This document shows, in pieces, positions 23,831-32,426 of a stretch of 64,000 bases of DNA. A program made the translations under genes and the position numbers. Below the pieces are notes generated by a model, which made no database searches, had not been told where the DNA came from, and saw only the letters and a program-made list of their open reading frames with translations. The first letter of the stretch is position 1. Every line of letters starts with the position of its first letter. Source of the stretch: VXMT01 sp965204835 (lineage in GTDB: Bacteria; Chloroflexota; Dehalococcoidia; UBA2979); assembly GCA_965204835.1 (NCBI GenBank), contig OZ242017.1, forward strand, positions 992,001 to 1,056,000. The letters run 5' to 3'.

Positions 23831-23928
23831 GCCGGGCGCCCCTCAATCGATGGTGGAGACGGAATGGTCTGGCGAGTGTAGCGGCGACCCCCGCGAAGCT
23901 CCTGTCGGCGCGTACGATAGCGATCGCG

Positions 23929-25362
23929 ATGGCGTTACCTCCTCAGTTCGACGAACCGCCGTTCCGCTCCCTGGAGCGGATCGACGAAGCCATCGATCGA
24001 GGGCAGGAGCGCGCGTTCCGCGTGCTCTGGTTCTGGACCCCGCCGGGCTCGGTGGCGCGCAACACGCAGTTCCAGGCGCTCCTCGCCTCACGCTTCCTCG
24101 CCGACATGGCGCAGCAGGCGCTGCTCTTCGGCGCGCTGATCGCGATTGCCCGCGAGGGCGGCGGGGCCTTCGAAGCCGGCCTGCTCGGCTGCGCCTTCCT
24201 GCTCCCCGGCGTCGTGCTCGGCATGTACGGCGGAGCCGTCGCCGATGCGCTGCCGAAGCGTGTCGCCCTCGCCGGCGCGTACTTCGGGATGGGCGCGCTC
24301 ACGCTCGCGATCCCGCTCGCGCTGGGGACCGAGTTCGGCTCGCTGCTGCTCGTGCTGTTCCTGGTGCGCGTGCTCTTCCAGGTCTCGCAGCCGAGCGAGG
24401 CATCGACGGTGCCGCTCGTCGCGAACACCGACGAACTCGCCGGGGCCACCTCGATGCTCGGGCTCGTCTCGTCGGCGGGCGAGCTCATCGGAAAGGCGCT
24501 GCTGGCGCCGGTGATCGTGCGGGCGTTCGGTGTGAACCCGGTGACGATCATGGCCGGGCTGCTGTTCTTGCTCTCCGCCACCCGCGTCTTCGACCTGCGC
24601 CCACCGGCGCGGCCCGGCGCCGCGGAGGCGACGCCCGTCCCGCCCCCCTCGACGCGCGAGGCGCTGCAGTGGCTGCTCGACGAGCGGAGCGTGCTGATCA
24701 TGCTCGTGCTCGCCGGGCTCGCGAGCACCGTCAACGTCGTGCTCGGCATTCTCGGGCCGCAGTACGTGCGCGAGGTGCTCGACGTGGACCCGGCGAACGC
24801 GCTCTACGTCTTCGCGCCCGCGCCGATCGGCCTGCTCGCGGCCCTCGCGGTCACGCCGTTCCTCGTCGGGCGCGTCGGCGAGCGGCCGGTGGCGGTGACG
24901 GGCTTCGCGCTGGTCGCCGTCGTGATGATGGCGCTGGGGCTGGTTGCGCCGCTGAGCGAGGCGCTGAGCTGGCTGATCCCCGTCGACATCCCGGGCGTCG
25001 GTCCGAGGGTCGAGACGGCGGCATTCCTGTCGATCTTCCTCGGCTTCGGGGTGACCCTCGCGGCCGTTGCGACGCAGACCTACGTGAGCCGGACGGTGCC
25101 GCTGCGCATCCAGGGGCGCGCGTTCGCGCTGCTCGGCGTGCTCAAGGACGGGCTCGCGATCTTCCCGCTGCTCGCACTGGGCGCGGTGGCCAGCCGCGTC
25201 GGCGTCGACGCCGTCATCACCGTCGCGCCGGTGTTCCTGCTCGCCATCGCCGTCGGCCTCGACCAGCTCGTCTCGCGCCTGCGCAGGCAGACGTCAGGCG
25301 GCGACGCGGGGCCCGCGGCGCCTCCGACGACCGCGGAAGGCGAGGAGCGGCGCTACGGGTAG
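23929..25362 (+). CDS. MFS transporter
   Basis: A 477-residue major facilitator with about 12 membrane segments. The first 55 residues are hydrophilic (a cytoplasmic tail with RSLERIDEAIDRGQERAFRV). The helix 2-3 loop is MYGGAVADALPKRVALAGA, close to the MFS signature, and helix 5 has VSQPSEASTVPLVAN as in enterobactin-exporter-like proteins. Substrate unknown. The ATG at 23929 has no clear ribosome site; TACGAT lies ten bases before it. The 3' end overlaps argC by ten bases, convergently. Confidence 0.88.
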   Translation: MALPPQFDEPPFRSLERIDEAIDRGQERAFRVLWFWTPPGSVARNTQFQALLASRFLADMAQQALLFGALIAIAREGGGAFEAGLLGCAFLLPGVVLGMYGGAVADALPKRVALAGAYFGMGALTLAIPLALGTEFGSLLLVLFLVRVLFQVSQPSEASTVPLVANTDELAGATSMLGLVSSAGELIGKALLAPVIVRAFGVNPVTIMAGLLFLLSATRVFDLRPPARPGAAEATPVPPPSTREALQWLLDERSVLIMLVLAGLASTVNVVLGILGPQYVREVLDVDPANALYVFAPAPIGLLAALAVTPFLVGRVGERPVAVTGFALVAVVMMALGLVAPLSEALSWLIPVDIPGVGPRVETAAFLSIFLGFGVTLAAVATQTYVSRTVPLRIQGRAFALLGVLKDGLAIFPLLALGAVASRVGVDAVITVAPVFLLAIAVGLDQLVSRLRRQTSGGDAGPAAPPTTAEGEERRYG

Positions 25363-26408
25363 ATCGGCGTGCGCTCGAGGCCGAGGGTCTGGTCGTAGCC
25401 GAACATCAGGTTGAGGTTCTGCAGCGCGTTGCCGCTCTGCCCCTTGAGCAGGTTGTCGATCGACGACATGACGACCACGCGGCTCTCGTCGGGCGAGGTC
25501 AGCAGCGAGATGTCGCAGAAGTTGGACCCCGCGGTGCCCTTCAGCGTCGGCGGTGTGTCGAGCACGCGCACGAACGGCGCACCGTCGAAGAACTCGCGGT
25601 AGCGCTCCAGCAGCGCCTCGCGCGACGCGCTGCGCGTGAGCGACATGTGCATCGTGCTGAGGATGCCGCGCGTCATGCCCAGCAGGTGCGGGACGAAGTG
25701 CACGCTCGCCTCGCCGCCGGCGAGGCCCCCGAGCGTGTGCTCGGCCTCGACGACGTGCTGGTGGCTGAACACGCGGTACGGCACGACGTTGTCGTTGAGG
25801 TGCGAGAAGTGCTGCGCGGCGGCCGGCTTCTTCCCGGCGCCCGAGGAGCCCGTGAGCCCGTCGACCACCACCGTGTTGCCCTCGACGAGCCCGTCCGCGA
25901 AGAGCGGCGCGAGGCCGAGGATGATGCCGACGGCGAAGCAGCCGGGGTTGCCCACGATCGGGGAGTCGACGACGCCGTCGCCGGTGAGCTCCGGCACCCC
26001 GTAGATGGCGCGCTCCAGGAGCGCCTCGGCGGCGTGCCCGTTGTCGCCGATCGAGGGGTGCGCGGCGGCGTACTTCGCGTATGACGGGGCGTCGGGGAAG
26101 CGGAAGTCGCCCGAGTAGTCGAGGAACCGCACGCCCGCATCGGCGAGCGCGGGCGCGTAGCCCATCGAGACGCGGTCGGGCGTGGCGAAGACGACGACAT
26201 CGCAGTCGCTGCCGATCGACGCCTCGTCGGGCCCCTCCACGACGAGGTCGGTGCGGCCGTGGAGGTGCGGGTAGACGTCGGCGATGCGCCTGCCGGCGTC
26301 GTCACGCGCGATGAGCGCGGATGCCTCGAGCTCGGGATGCTGGAGCAGCATCTCGATCATGCCGAGTCCGCCGTAGCCGGTTGCCCCCACGAGTTGCACG
26401 CGCGGCAT
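25353..26408 (-). CDS. argC: N-acetyl-gamma-glutamyl-phosphate reductase
   Basis: A 351-residue NADP-dependent enzyme of arginine synthesis that reduces N-acetylglutamyl phosphate to the semialdehyde. The Rossmann start MPRVQLVGATGYGG, the catalytic Cys in SPIVGNPGCFAVG, and the GLTGSSGAGKKP and SHLNDNVVPYRVFSHQHVVE motifs are all present. The ATG at 26408 follows GGAGGAAG. No other arginine gene is adjacent, so the pathway is dispersed; a LysY-type role in lysine synthesis is a less likely alternative. Confidence 0.95.
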   Translation of the reverse strand: MPRVQLVGATGYGGLGMIEMLLQHPELEASALIARDDAGRRIADVYPHLHGRTDLVVEGPDEASIGSDCDVVVFATPDRVSMGYAPALADAGVRFLDYSGDFRFPDAPSYAKYAAAHPSIGDNGHAAEALLERAIYGVPELTGDGVVDSPIVGNPGCFAVGIILGLAPLFADGLVEGNTVVVDGLTGSSGAGKKPAAAQHFSHLNDNVVPYRVFSHQHVVEAEHTLGGLAGGEASVHFVPHLLGMTRGILSTMHMSLTRSASREALLERYREFFDGAPFVRVLDTPPTLKGTAGSNFCDISLLTSPDESRVVVMSSIDNLLKGQSGNALQNLNLMFGYDQTLGLERTPIYP

Positions 26409-26515
26409 GGTCTCTTCCTCCGGTCCGCATCGCGTCGAGATGACAGCATAGGGCGCGCGCAGGGGTGCTGGAAGACGCACTGCGTGTCGTGCCACGTTCC
26501 GAGAAGCAACCGAGG

Positions 26516-27736
26516 TCAGTGACTCGGCGCGCTGCCCGGTGGCGAGTCGACGCCTGCGCCGCGGTCGAAGAGCTGGACGAGTTCGAGCGCCACCCACACG
26601 CGGCTGCGCGCGCGGCCCGAGACCTCGGTCAGGATGCCCGCGCGCTCGAGATCGGCGATGGCCTGATATGCCGTGGGCGGGCTGACTGGACGGCCGGCGT
26701 CCTCCAGCAGGCGTTGCGCGGTCGATGCACTCACGGCGAACCGGCGCTGGCGGATCAGCGGTGCGAGGCGTAGTGCCGTGGGGGTCGCACCCACTTGCTC
26801 CAGCCGTGCTCTCCATTCGTCGTCCAGCGCCATGAGGCGTCGTGCGATGTCGACCGAGGTCTGCGCCTGGGCGGTGACGGCGCGCAGCACGAAGGCGAGC
26901 CAACCGGCCCAGTCACTCCGCGCGCTGACGGCGAGCATGCGGTCGTAGTACTCCTGTCGGTGCTCGTGGAGGTACGCGGCCAGGTAGAGCAGTGGGGGTT
27001 CGAGTCGCCCTCGCCGCGCCAGTATGAGCGGGATGAGGATCCGCCCGACCCGGCCGTTGCCATCCCGGAACGGATGGATCGCCTCGAAGGCGTAGTGCAC
27101 CCATGCGACTTCGACCAACGGTGGCGTCCCGCACGGCGTCTCGATGTAGTGGAACAGGCTCGCCAGGCGCTCGCGCATCTCGGCCGGCGGAGGCGGGGTG
27201 TAGATCACGGAGCCGCCCGCCGCGATGTAGTTCTGGACGTCCCTGAACTGTCCCGGCCCGGCGGTTGCCTCGCCGCGTGTGCTGGTCATCAGCTTGCGAT
27301 GGAGGTCGCAGACGAGTTCTGCGTCGACGGGCGCGCCATCGTGGACGCGGCTCAGTCCGTACTCGAGCGCCGTGACGTGGTTGAGCGTCTCCCGACCGTC
27401 GTGGTCCGCGGGCGGAGGCCCGCCAAGCGCCTCGATCGCGGCGAGCTCCAGCAACGTCGTTCGCGTTCCCTCGATCTGCGAACTCTCGACGGCCTCTTGG
27501 CGCAGGTAGAGGGTCGCCAGCGCGTCGGCTTCCCGTACCATGCCTCCCAGCCCGGCGAGCAGCCCGAGGTTGTACTCGGCGTCGGCGAGGAGGCCGCTGT
27601 TCGCCGCGATGGCCGCCTGCTCGACCTCGGGCGGCGGGGGAAGCGGATCTGGAACGAACGCGACGTACTGGCCCCCGCCGAGCGGGCGCCTGGTCACGAG
27701 TTCGCCGGCGGGATCGGTGAACGCAGTGGTGTCCAC
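26516..27736 (-). CDS. fic: Fic-family protein (AMPylase-type)
   Basis: A 406-residue Fic protein, which transfers a nucleotide part (usually AMP) to a hydroxyl of a target protein. The active-site loop HPFRDGNGRVGRIL is complete (His base, phosphate-binding Asn/Gly/Arg). The N-terminal SSQIEGT is the self-inhibiting S/T-x-x-x-E-G/N helix of class II Fic proteins. The C-terminal third looks like a winged helix (ASTAQRLLEDAGRPVSPPTAYQAI), common in the Fic/DUF4172-type regulators. Start GTG at 27736. A small inverted repeat lies in its promoter. No separate antitoxin gene is next to it. Confidence 0.92.
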   Translation of the reverse strand: MDTTAFTDPAGELVTRRPLGGGQYVAFVPDPLPPPPEVEQAAIAANSGLLADAEYNLGLLAGLGGMVREADALATLYLRQEAVESSQIEGTRTTLLELAAIEALGGPPPADHDGRETLNHVTALEYGLSRVHDGAPVDAELVCDLHRKLMTSTRGEATAGPGQFRDVQNYIAAGGSVIYTPPPPAEMRERLASLFHYIETPCGTPPLVEVAWVHYAFEAIHPFRDGNGRVGRILIPLILARRGRLEPPLLYLAAYLHEHRQEYYDRMLAVSARSDWAGWLAFVLRAVTAQAQTSVDIARRLMALDDEWRARLEQVGATPTALRLAPLIRQRRFAVSASTAQRLLEDAGRPVSPPTAYQAIADLERAGILTEVSGRARSRVWVALELVQLFDRGAGVDSPPGSAPSH

Positions 27737-27763
27737 AGGCGGCGATCTTCTCCGTCGCTAGTT

Positions 27764-27783
27764 AAGTATAGAGCCACATACTT
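27764..27783. promoter_or_regulatory. Inverted repeat in the fic promoter
   Basis: AAGTAT at 27764-27769 and ATACTT at 27778-27783, eight bases apart, 28-47 bases before the fic start. On the minus strand the left part contains TATACT, which could be the -10 box, so a bound protein would block it; self-regulation through the Fic winged helix is possible. Confidence 0.4.
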
Positions 27784-27982
27784 GAAGAAAGCCATCGCGA
27801 GGTATCGCGGACTGAAATAGCATCAGCGGATGATCAGTTCCCGCAGGACTCGGGCAGCGCAATTACTCACGTCCGGTCACACGAACTTAACTTACGGCAA
27901 CGGCTAATCAGCCCCGCTTAAACAGGGTAGGCTGATGAGCAGTTGCCTCTCACCACACCCGCCGACGTGCTACGGTCGAGGC

Positions 27983-28522
27983 GTGACCACCCCAACTCCC
28001 GTGACCTGGCGAGACGTCCTCACCCTCGACGACCCCGCGCTGCTCGCGCAGTGCGACTTCGACCGCTTCCGCGCGAGCGGCCCGGGCGGGCAGAAGCGCA
28101 ACGTCACCGACTCGGCCGTGCGGCTCCGCCACCGCCCCTCCGGCGTGAGCGCCGAGGCGAACGAGTCCCGCTCGCAGCACGAGAACCGGGCGCGCGCGCT
28201 GCGGCGGCTGCGCCGCGCGCTCGCGCTACAGCTCCGCGCCCACGTGGACCTCGAGGGCTACTCGACGCCCGCCGAGGTCGAGGCGGTGCGGACGCGCGAC
28301 GGACGGCTGTCGGTCGGGCGGCGCGACGCGCGCTTCCTGCCCGCGATCGCCGCGTTGTTCGACGTGCTCGAGGCCGCCGGGTGGCGTGTCGGTGACGCGG
28401 CGCGCGCCGCCGGCGTGTCGACTGCCGCGCTCGGGCGGCTGCTGGGGCAGGACCAGGCGGTGTGGCGCGCCGCGAACGAGCGACGCCGCGCGCAGGGGCT
28501 CTCGTCGCTGCGGATGCGGTAG
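27983..28522 (+). CDS. Peptide chain release factor-like protein (GGQ)
   Basis: A 179-residue protein with an RF-1-type catalytic domain: FDRFRASGPGGQKRNVTDSAVRLRH contains the GGQ loop that hydrolyses peptidyl-tRNA, and HENRARALRRLR follows. There is no stop-codon recognition domain, so it is not RF1 or RF2. The C-terminal part (WRVGDAARAAGVSTAALGRL) looks like a helix-turn-helix, in place of the basic tail of ArfB. A role in rescue of stalled ribosomes is inferred. TACGGT at 27971-27976 ends six bases before the GTG, so the message may be leaderless. Confidence 0.82.
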   Translation: MTTPTPVTWRDVLTLDDPALLAQCDFDRFRASGPGGQKRNVTDSAVRLRHRPSGVSAEANESRSQHENRARALRRLRRALALQLRAHVDLEGYSTPAEVEAVRTRDGRLSVGRRDARFLPAIAALFDVLEAAGWRVGDAARAAGVSTAALGRLLGQDQAVWRAANERRRAQGLSSLRMR

Positions 28523-28527
28523 CGCGG

Positions 28528-29769
28528 TCAGCGCAGGTCGAACGGGCGCGACTCGATCGGGACGATCTTGCCGCCGCGGTACTCCCAGATCTCGACGAAC
28601 CCCGTCTGGAGGTCCCCCGTGGCGTTCCAGTCGAGCGGCGAGGCCGCGCCGTCGTAGTCGACCTCCTCGCCGTTGCGGACGGCTTCGAGGGCGGCCGCGA
28701 CGCCCTCGGGCCCCGCGATAACGGTGCGGCCCGGCGGCTGGACGACGTTGCGGAGCTGGTCGCGGATCGCCGCGCTGTCCGTGGAGCCCGCGGCCTCGGC
28801 GGCGAGCGCGATGGCGATCACGGCGTCGTAGCCCTCGCGCACGTAGGCGCGCGCGGGCTCCTCGCCGAACTGCGCGATGTACGCGCGGTTCCACGCCGCC
28901 GTCGAGGGCTCCTCGGCGCTGCTGCCGGGGGCGGTGCCCTTCGACCCGTCGATGTGCTCGGGCCCGATCTTCGCGGCGAGGTCCTCGCTGCGGGTGGCGT
29001 CGGCGAAGACGAACTTCGTGAAGATCTCGTTCTCGATCGCCTCGCGGAGGAACACCTCGGCCTCACCGGGGAACGCGATCACGACCAGCAGGTCCGCGCC
29101 GCCGCTCGCGGCGTGCTGGAGCTCCGCGAGGTACGTCGGCTGCCCGAGCGCGGAGTACGAGGCGGCCGTGACGGTGCCCGGGAAGTTGTTCGTGAACACC
29201 TCGGCCGACCCCTGGCCGTACGCGTCGTCGCGGTAGAGCAGCCCGACGTTGTCGAGCCCCTCCTCCTCTGCGAGCGCGGCGAGCACGACGCCCTTCGCCA
29301 CGTCCGAGGGGGCGCTGCGGAACAGGAAGTCGTTGTCGTTCGAGGTCGACAGCGCGGGCGAGGACGCCGACGGCGTGATCATCACCACGCCGGAGGGGCC
29401 GATCACGCTCTCAGTCACCGCGAGCGTCACCGTGCTGGAGATCGCGCCGACGATGGCGTTGACGCCCTCGACGTCGACGAGCCTCCGCGCCTCCTCGACG
29501 CCCTGCGTGGGGTTGACCTTCGTGTCGCCGAACAGCAGCTCGACGTCGCGGCCGAGGACGCCGCCGGCCTCGTTGACGTGCTGGACGGCGAGCTCGACGC
29601 CGACGCTGATCACGTCGCCGAGTTCGGCGAGGGAGCCCGAGCGGTCCGCGAGGTAGCCGATGCGCAGCGGCTCAGCCGCCTCGTCCGCACCATCGCCGTC
29701 ATCGCACGCGACGACGAGCGCAGCGGCGGCGAGCAGCGGGACGAGGCATCGGGCAATCGCGCCTGTCAT
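28528..29769 (-). CDS. ABC-type substrate-binding lipoprotein (branched-chain amino-acid type)
   Basis: A 413-residue periplasmic-binding-fold protein of the LivJ/Peripla_BP_6 family. A lipoprotein signal ends LVVACDD. The mature part begins LRIGYLADRSGSLAELG and contains HVNEAGGVLGRDVELLFGDT and VNAIVGAISSTVTLAV, all characteristic. It would capture a small ligand (amino acid, amide or aromatic acid) for an ABC importer. No liv permease or ATPase genes are adjacent, so it is an orphan here. TAGCCT at 29776-29781 ends six bases before the ATG. Confidence 0.9.
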   Translation of the reverse strand: MTGAIARCLVPLLAAAALVVACDDGDGADEAAEPLRIGYLADRSGSLAELGDVISVGVELAVQHVNEAGGVLGRDVELLFGDTKVNPTQGVEEARRLVDVEGVNAIVGAISSTVTLAVTESVIGPSGVVMITPSASSPALSTSNDNDFLFRSAPSDVAKGVVLAALAEEEGLDNVGLLYRDDAYGQGSAEVFTNNFPGTVTAASYSALGQPTYLAELQHAASGGADLLVVIAFPGEAEVFLREAIENEIFTKFVFADATRSEDLAAKIGPEHIDGSKGTAPGSSAEEPSTAAWNRAYIAQFGEEPARAYVREGYDAVIAIALAAEAAGSTDSAAIRDQLRNVVQPPGRTVIAGPEGVAAALEAVRNGEEVDYDGAASPLDWNATGDLQTGFVEIWEYRGGKIVPIESRPFDLR

Positions 29770-29887
29770 AGGCGCAGGCTACAGTGCGGCGGCGTACCAG
29801 ACACGCTCGTAATACGAGGTGCTGTCGCTGGGCCGTCGCGCAGTCGGTCGTGCGCGCATCCCGCGAGGGCGCAGGTCACAGGTGACG

Positions 29888-31600
29888 ATGCTCAACGAGA
29901 ACATCAGGTACGAGCCCGATGAGAGCCCGCCGCACCTGCTCTCCGCCGGCCTGGGGCTGCAGGCGACTGCGATCCTGCTCGCTCCCATTGTCGTGACCGT
30001 GGCGATCATCATGCGGGCGGCCGAGCAGCCCGAGAGCTACCTCGCCTGGGCGGTGTTCACCGCGGTGGTGATCGCGGGCGCGATCACCATGCTCCAGTCG
30101 GCCCGCCTCGGCCGCTTCGGCTCCGGGTACATCCTGTTCATGGGGACGTCCCCCACGTTCCTCGTGATCTGCGTCCTGGCGCTGGACGCGGGAGGTCCAC
30201 CGATGATGGCGACGCTGGTCGTCGTCTCGTCGGCGTCCTACTTCTTGCTGGCGGCGCGGCTGTCCATGCTGCGACGCGTCATCACGCCGCTGGTCTCGGG
30301 CGTCGTCATCATGCTCCTCGCCGCGATGGCAGCGCCGATCGTGTTCCGGATGCTGGCGAACGTCCCGGAGTCCACACCGGACGTCGCCGCTCCCGTGATC
30401 GCAGTCGTGACGGTGTGCGTCGTCACGCCGCTGGCGCTCCGCGCGCCGACCACGGTGCAGCTGTGGGCGCCCCTGGTCGGCGTGGTCGCCGGGTGCGTGG
30501 TGTCGTCGTTCTGGGGCCTCTACGACTACGAAGGCGTCCTCGATGCTGCCTGGATCGGGCTCCCCGAGACCGCGTGGGAAGGCCTGCACCTGGGGTTGGA
30601 CGCCGAGTTCTGGGCGCTCCTGGTCGCGTTCGCGCTCGTCTCGCTGGTGAGCGCGCTCGAGACGGTCGGCGACGGCGTCGCGGTGCAGCAGGTGTCGCGC
30701 AGGGAGGTCAGGACGACCGACTTCCGGGTCATCCAGGGCGCGCTCAACGCCGACGGCCTGGGCAACGTCCTCTCGGGCCTCGCCGGCACCGTGCCGAACA
30801 CGACGTACTCGTCCAGCATCCCGCTGATCGCGCTCACCGGCGTGGCGGCCCGGCGCGTTGGACTGTACGCGGGCGGGCTCCTGGTCGTGTCCGCGTTCTT
30901 CCCGAAGATCGCCGCGCTGCTGCTGGCGATTCCGGCTCCCGTGGTGGGCGCCTACATCACGGTCTTCATCGCCCTCGTGTTCGTCGAGGGGCTGAAGACC
31001 GTCGCCAACGACGGGCTGGACCAGCAGAAGACGCTGATCCTCGGCCTGGCGTTCTGGCTGGGTATCGGGTTCGAGTACAAGTTCGTCTTCCCCGACCTGC
31101 TGGACGGGTCGCTGGGGACCATCCTCGGCAACGGCATGGTGGTCGGCGGCCTCGTCGCCATCGTCCTGGTCCAGTTCGTCGGGCTGTCGGGCCGGCGCAG
31201 GAGGGCGAGGTTCGAGCTGAGCCCGGAGATCGTGCCCCAGCTCGACGAGTTCCTCGAGGCGTTCGCCGCACGGATCGGCTGGGGTCAGGCCGCGACCGAC
31301 CGCCTGCGCTCGGCGGGCGAGGAGGCGCTTGCGAGCCTGCTGCAGGATGAGGCGGCGTTGAGTGACGGACGGCGGCTGGTGGTCGGCCTCGCCCTCCGCG
31401 ACGGGGTCGCCGAGATGGAGTTCTCGGCGGTGCTGGGCGACGAGAACCTCGAGGACAGGCTCGCGTACCTGCCCGAAGAGCCCGAGATCGAGGACGAGCG
31501 CGAGATCTCGTTCCGGCTGCTCCGCCACTACGCCTCGTCGGTACGCCACCACAAGTACCACGACATCGACGTCATCACGGTGCAGGTCGAGGGCAACTAA
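29888..31600 (+). CDS. NCS2-family permease with extra C-terminal domain
   Basis: A 570-residue protein. The first about 430 residues form a nucleobase:cation symporter-2 (uracil/xanthine permease) with some 12-14 helices; it opens with IRYEPDESPPHLLSAGLGLQ and contains NADGLGNVLSGLAGTVPNTT, a family signature. The last about 130 residues are soluble: SPEIVPQLDEFLEAFAARIG, DRLRSAGEEALASLL, and ISFRLLRHYASSV. The order resembles RsbW-like HATPase domains, but the ATP-binding Asn and Gly boxes are missing, so this is only suggestive. The ATG at 29888 is chosen because it gives the family N-terminus. Substrate unknown. Confidence 0.8.
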   Translation: MLNENIRYEPDESPPHLLSAGLGLQATAILLAPIVVTVAIIMRAAEQPESYLAWAVFTAVVIAGAITMLQSARLGRFGSGYILFMGTSPTFLVICVLALDAGGPPMMATLVVVSSASYFLLAARLSMLRRVITPLVSGVVIMLLAAMAAPIVFRMLANVPESTPDVAAPVIAVVTVCVVTPLALRAPTTVQLWAPLVGVVAGCVVSSFWGLYDYEGVLDAAWIGLPETAWEGLHLGLDAEFWALLVAFALVSLVSALETVGDGVAVQQVSRREVRTTDFRVIQGALNADGLGNVLSGLAGTVPNTTYSSSIPLIALTGVAARRVGLYAGGLLVVSAFFPKIAALLLAIPAPVVGAYITVFIALVFVEGLKTVANDGLDQQKTLILGLAFWLGIGFEYKFVFPDLLDGSLGTILGNGMVVGGLVAIVLVQFVGLSGRRRRARFELSPEIVPQLDEFLEAFAARIGWGQAATDRLRSAGEEALASLLQDEAALSDGRRLVVGLALRDGVAEMEFSAVLGDENLEDRLAYLPEEPEIEDEREISFRLLRHYASSVRHHKYHDIDVITVQVEGN

Positions 31601-31633
31601 CCCCACGGAGAGCCGCGCCGCGCGGTCCCCGGG

Positions 31634-31654
31634 ACGGGGCGCACCGCGCCCCGT
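31634..31654. terminator. Bidirectional hairpin terminator
   Basis: ACGGGGCGC at 31634-31642, a three-base loop, and GCGCCCCGT at 31646-31654. This perfect 9-bp stem lies between the convergent permease and clpS genes and touches the clpS stop. Confidence 0.75.
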
Positions 31655-31966
31655 TCACACCCGCTCGATGGTGGCGGTCAGCCCGAACGTCTCGAGGCGG
31701 TCGCGGTACAGCTCGGCGCGCTCGCGCGGGCACGCGATGACCTCGGCGCGGCCGTTGAGGTGCGCCTCGATCATGATCGCCATCGCTCGCTCCGTGTCGA
31801 GTTCCGGTACCGAGTCGAGCAACGCCCGCACGACGTGGCCCATCTCGTTCACGTCGTCGTTATGCAGCACCACGCGGTACGGCGGCAGCGTCTCGCTGAG
31901 CGAGCGCTCGCGCACCTCGGGGTCGCGCACGGGCGCGGACGGCGTCGGGGTGGGCGGCGAGGTCAT
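31655..31966 (-). CDS. clpS: ClpS adaptor
   Basis: A 103-residue adaptor that hands N-degron substrates to the ClpA/ClpC-ClpP protease. YRVVLHNDDVNEMGHVV is the ligand-binding core (the NDD segment binds the N-terminal residue), followed by AMAIMIEAHLNGRAEVIACP. The N-terminal tail is Pro/Thr-rich. It is the last gene of a unit with a PPOX protein and a double GNAT protein (gaps 14 and 11 bases). The clpC gene at 15 kb is a likely partner. The start is the ATG at 31966. Confidence 0.93.
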   Translation of the reverse strand: MTSPPTPTPSAPVRDPEVRERSLSETLPPYRVVLHNDDVNEMGHVVRALLDSVPELDTERAMAIMIEAHLNGRAEVIACPRERAELYRDRLETFGLTATIERV

Positions 31967-31980
31967 CCGCGCGGCGGGCG

Positions 31981-32415
31981 TCAGTCGTATCGCCAGGTGA
32001 TGGTGCGCTTCGGCCGCAGGCGCAGGTACACCGCGCCGGGGCGCGCCTCCGTCGCCGCATCGTCGTCGGCGCCGCCGCGCCGGCGGTGTGCCTCGCGCTC
32101 CAGCTCCAGCCGCGCCGCCGGGTCGCGCACGACCTCGATGTCGCCCTGCAGCAGCGCGCCGCTCAGGTCGCCGCCCGCCCTCGCCCCGGTGACGGTGAGC
32201 GAGCCACGAGGGTCGCGCTCGGCATTGCGGACCTTCTGCGAGCCGTCCGGCGTGCCGAGCAGGATGTCGTCGCCGTCGCGGAAGTAGCCGAGCGGCACCA
32301 CGTGCGGGTAGCCCTCGCGGTCGAGGGTGGCGAGCAGCCCCCACTCGCTGCCGGTGCCGGCGTCGAGGTAGTCGCGGAGCTCATCGCCCTCCATGCTGCG
32401 TGATCGCATCGTCAT
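31981..32415 (-). CDS. Pyridoxamine-5-phosphate oxidase-like (PPOX) protein
   Basis: A 144-residue split-barrel protein of the PPOX class. GLLATLDREGYPHVVPLGYF is the flavin/F420-binding start of the fold, and KVRNAERDPRGSLTV follows as usual. It could use FMN or F420; the substrate is unknown. The ATG at 32415 has AAGGAGG five bases upstream. It lies between clpS and the GNAT gene in one unit. Confidence 0.8.
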   Translation of the reverse strand: MTMRSRSMEGDELRDYLDAGTGSEWGLLATLDREGYPHVVPLGYFRDGDDILLGTPDGSQKVRNAERDPRGSLTVTGARAGGDLSGALLQGDIEVVRDPAARLELEREAHRRRGGADDDAATEARPGAVYLRLRPKRTITWRYD

Positions 32416-32426
32416 GTCGTGCCTCC

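Noticed and set aside
29876..31606. 576-codon minus-strand frame opposite the NCS2 permease
   Set aside because: It is charged and shapeless, while the plus strand has regular membrane helices and a family signature.
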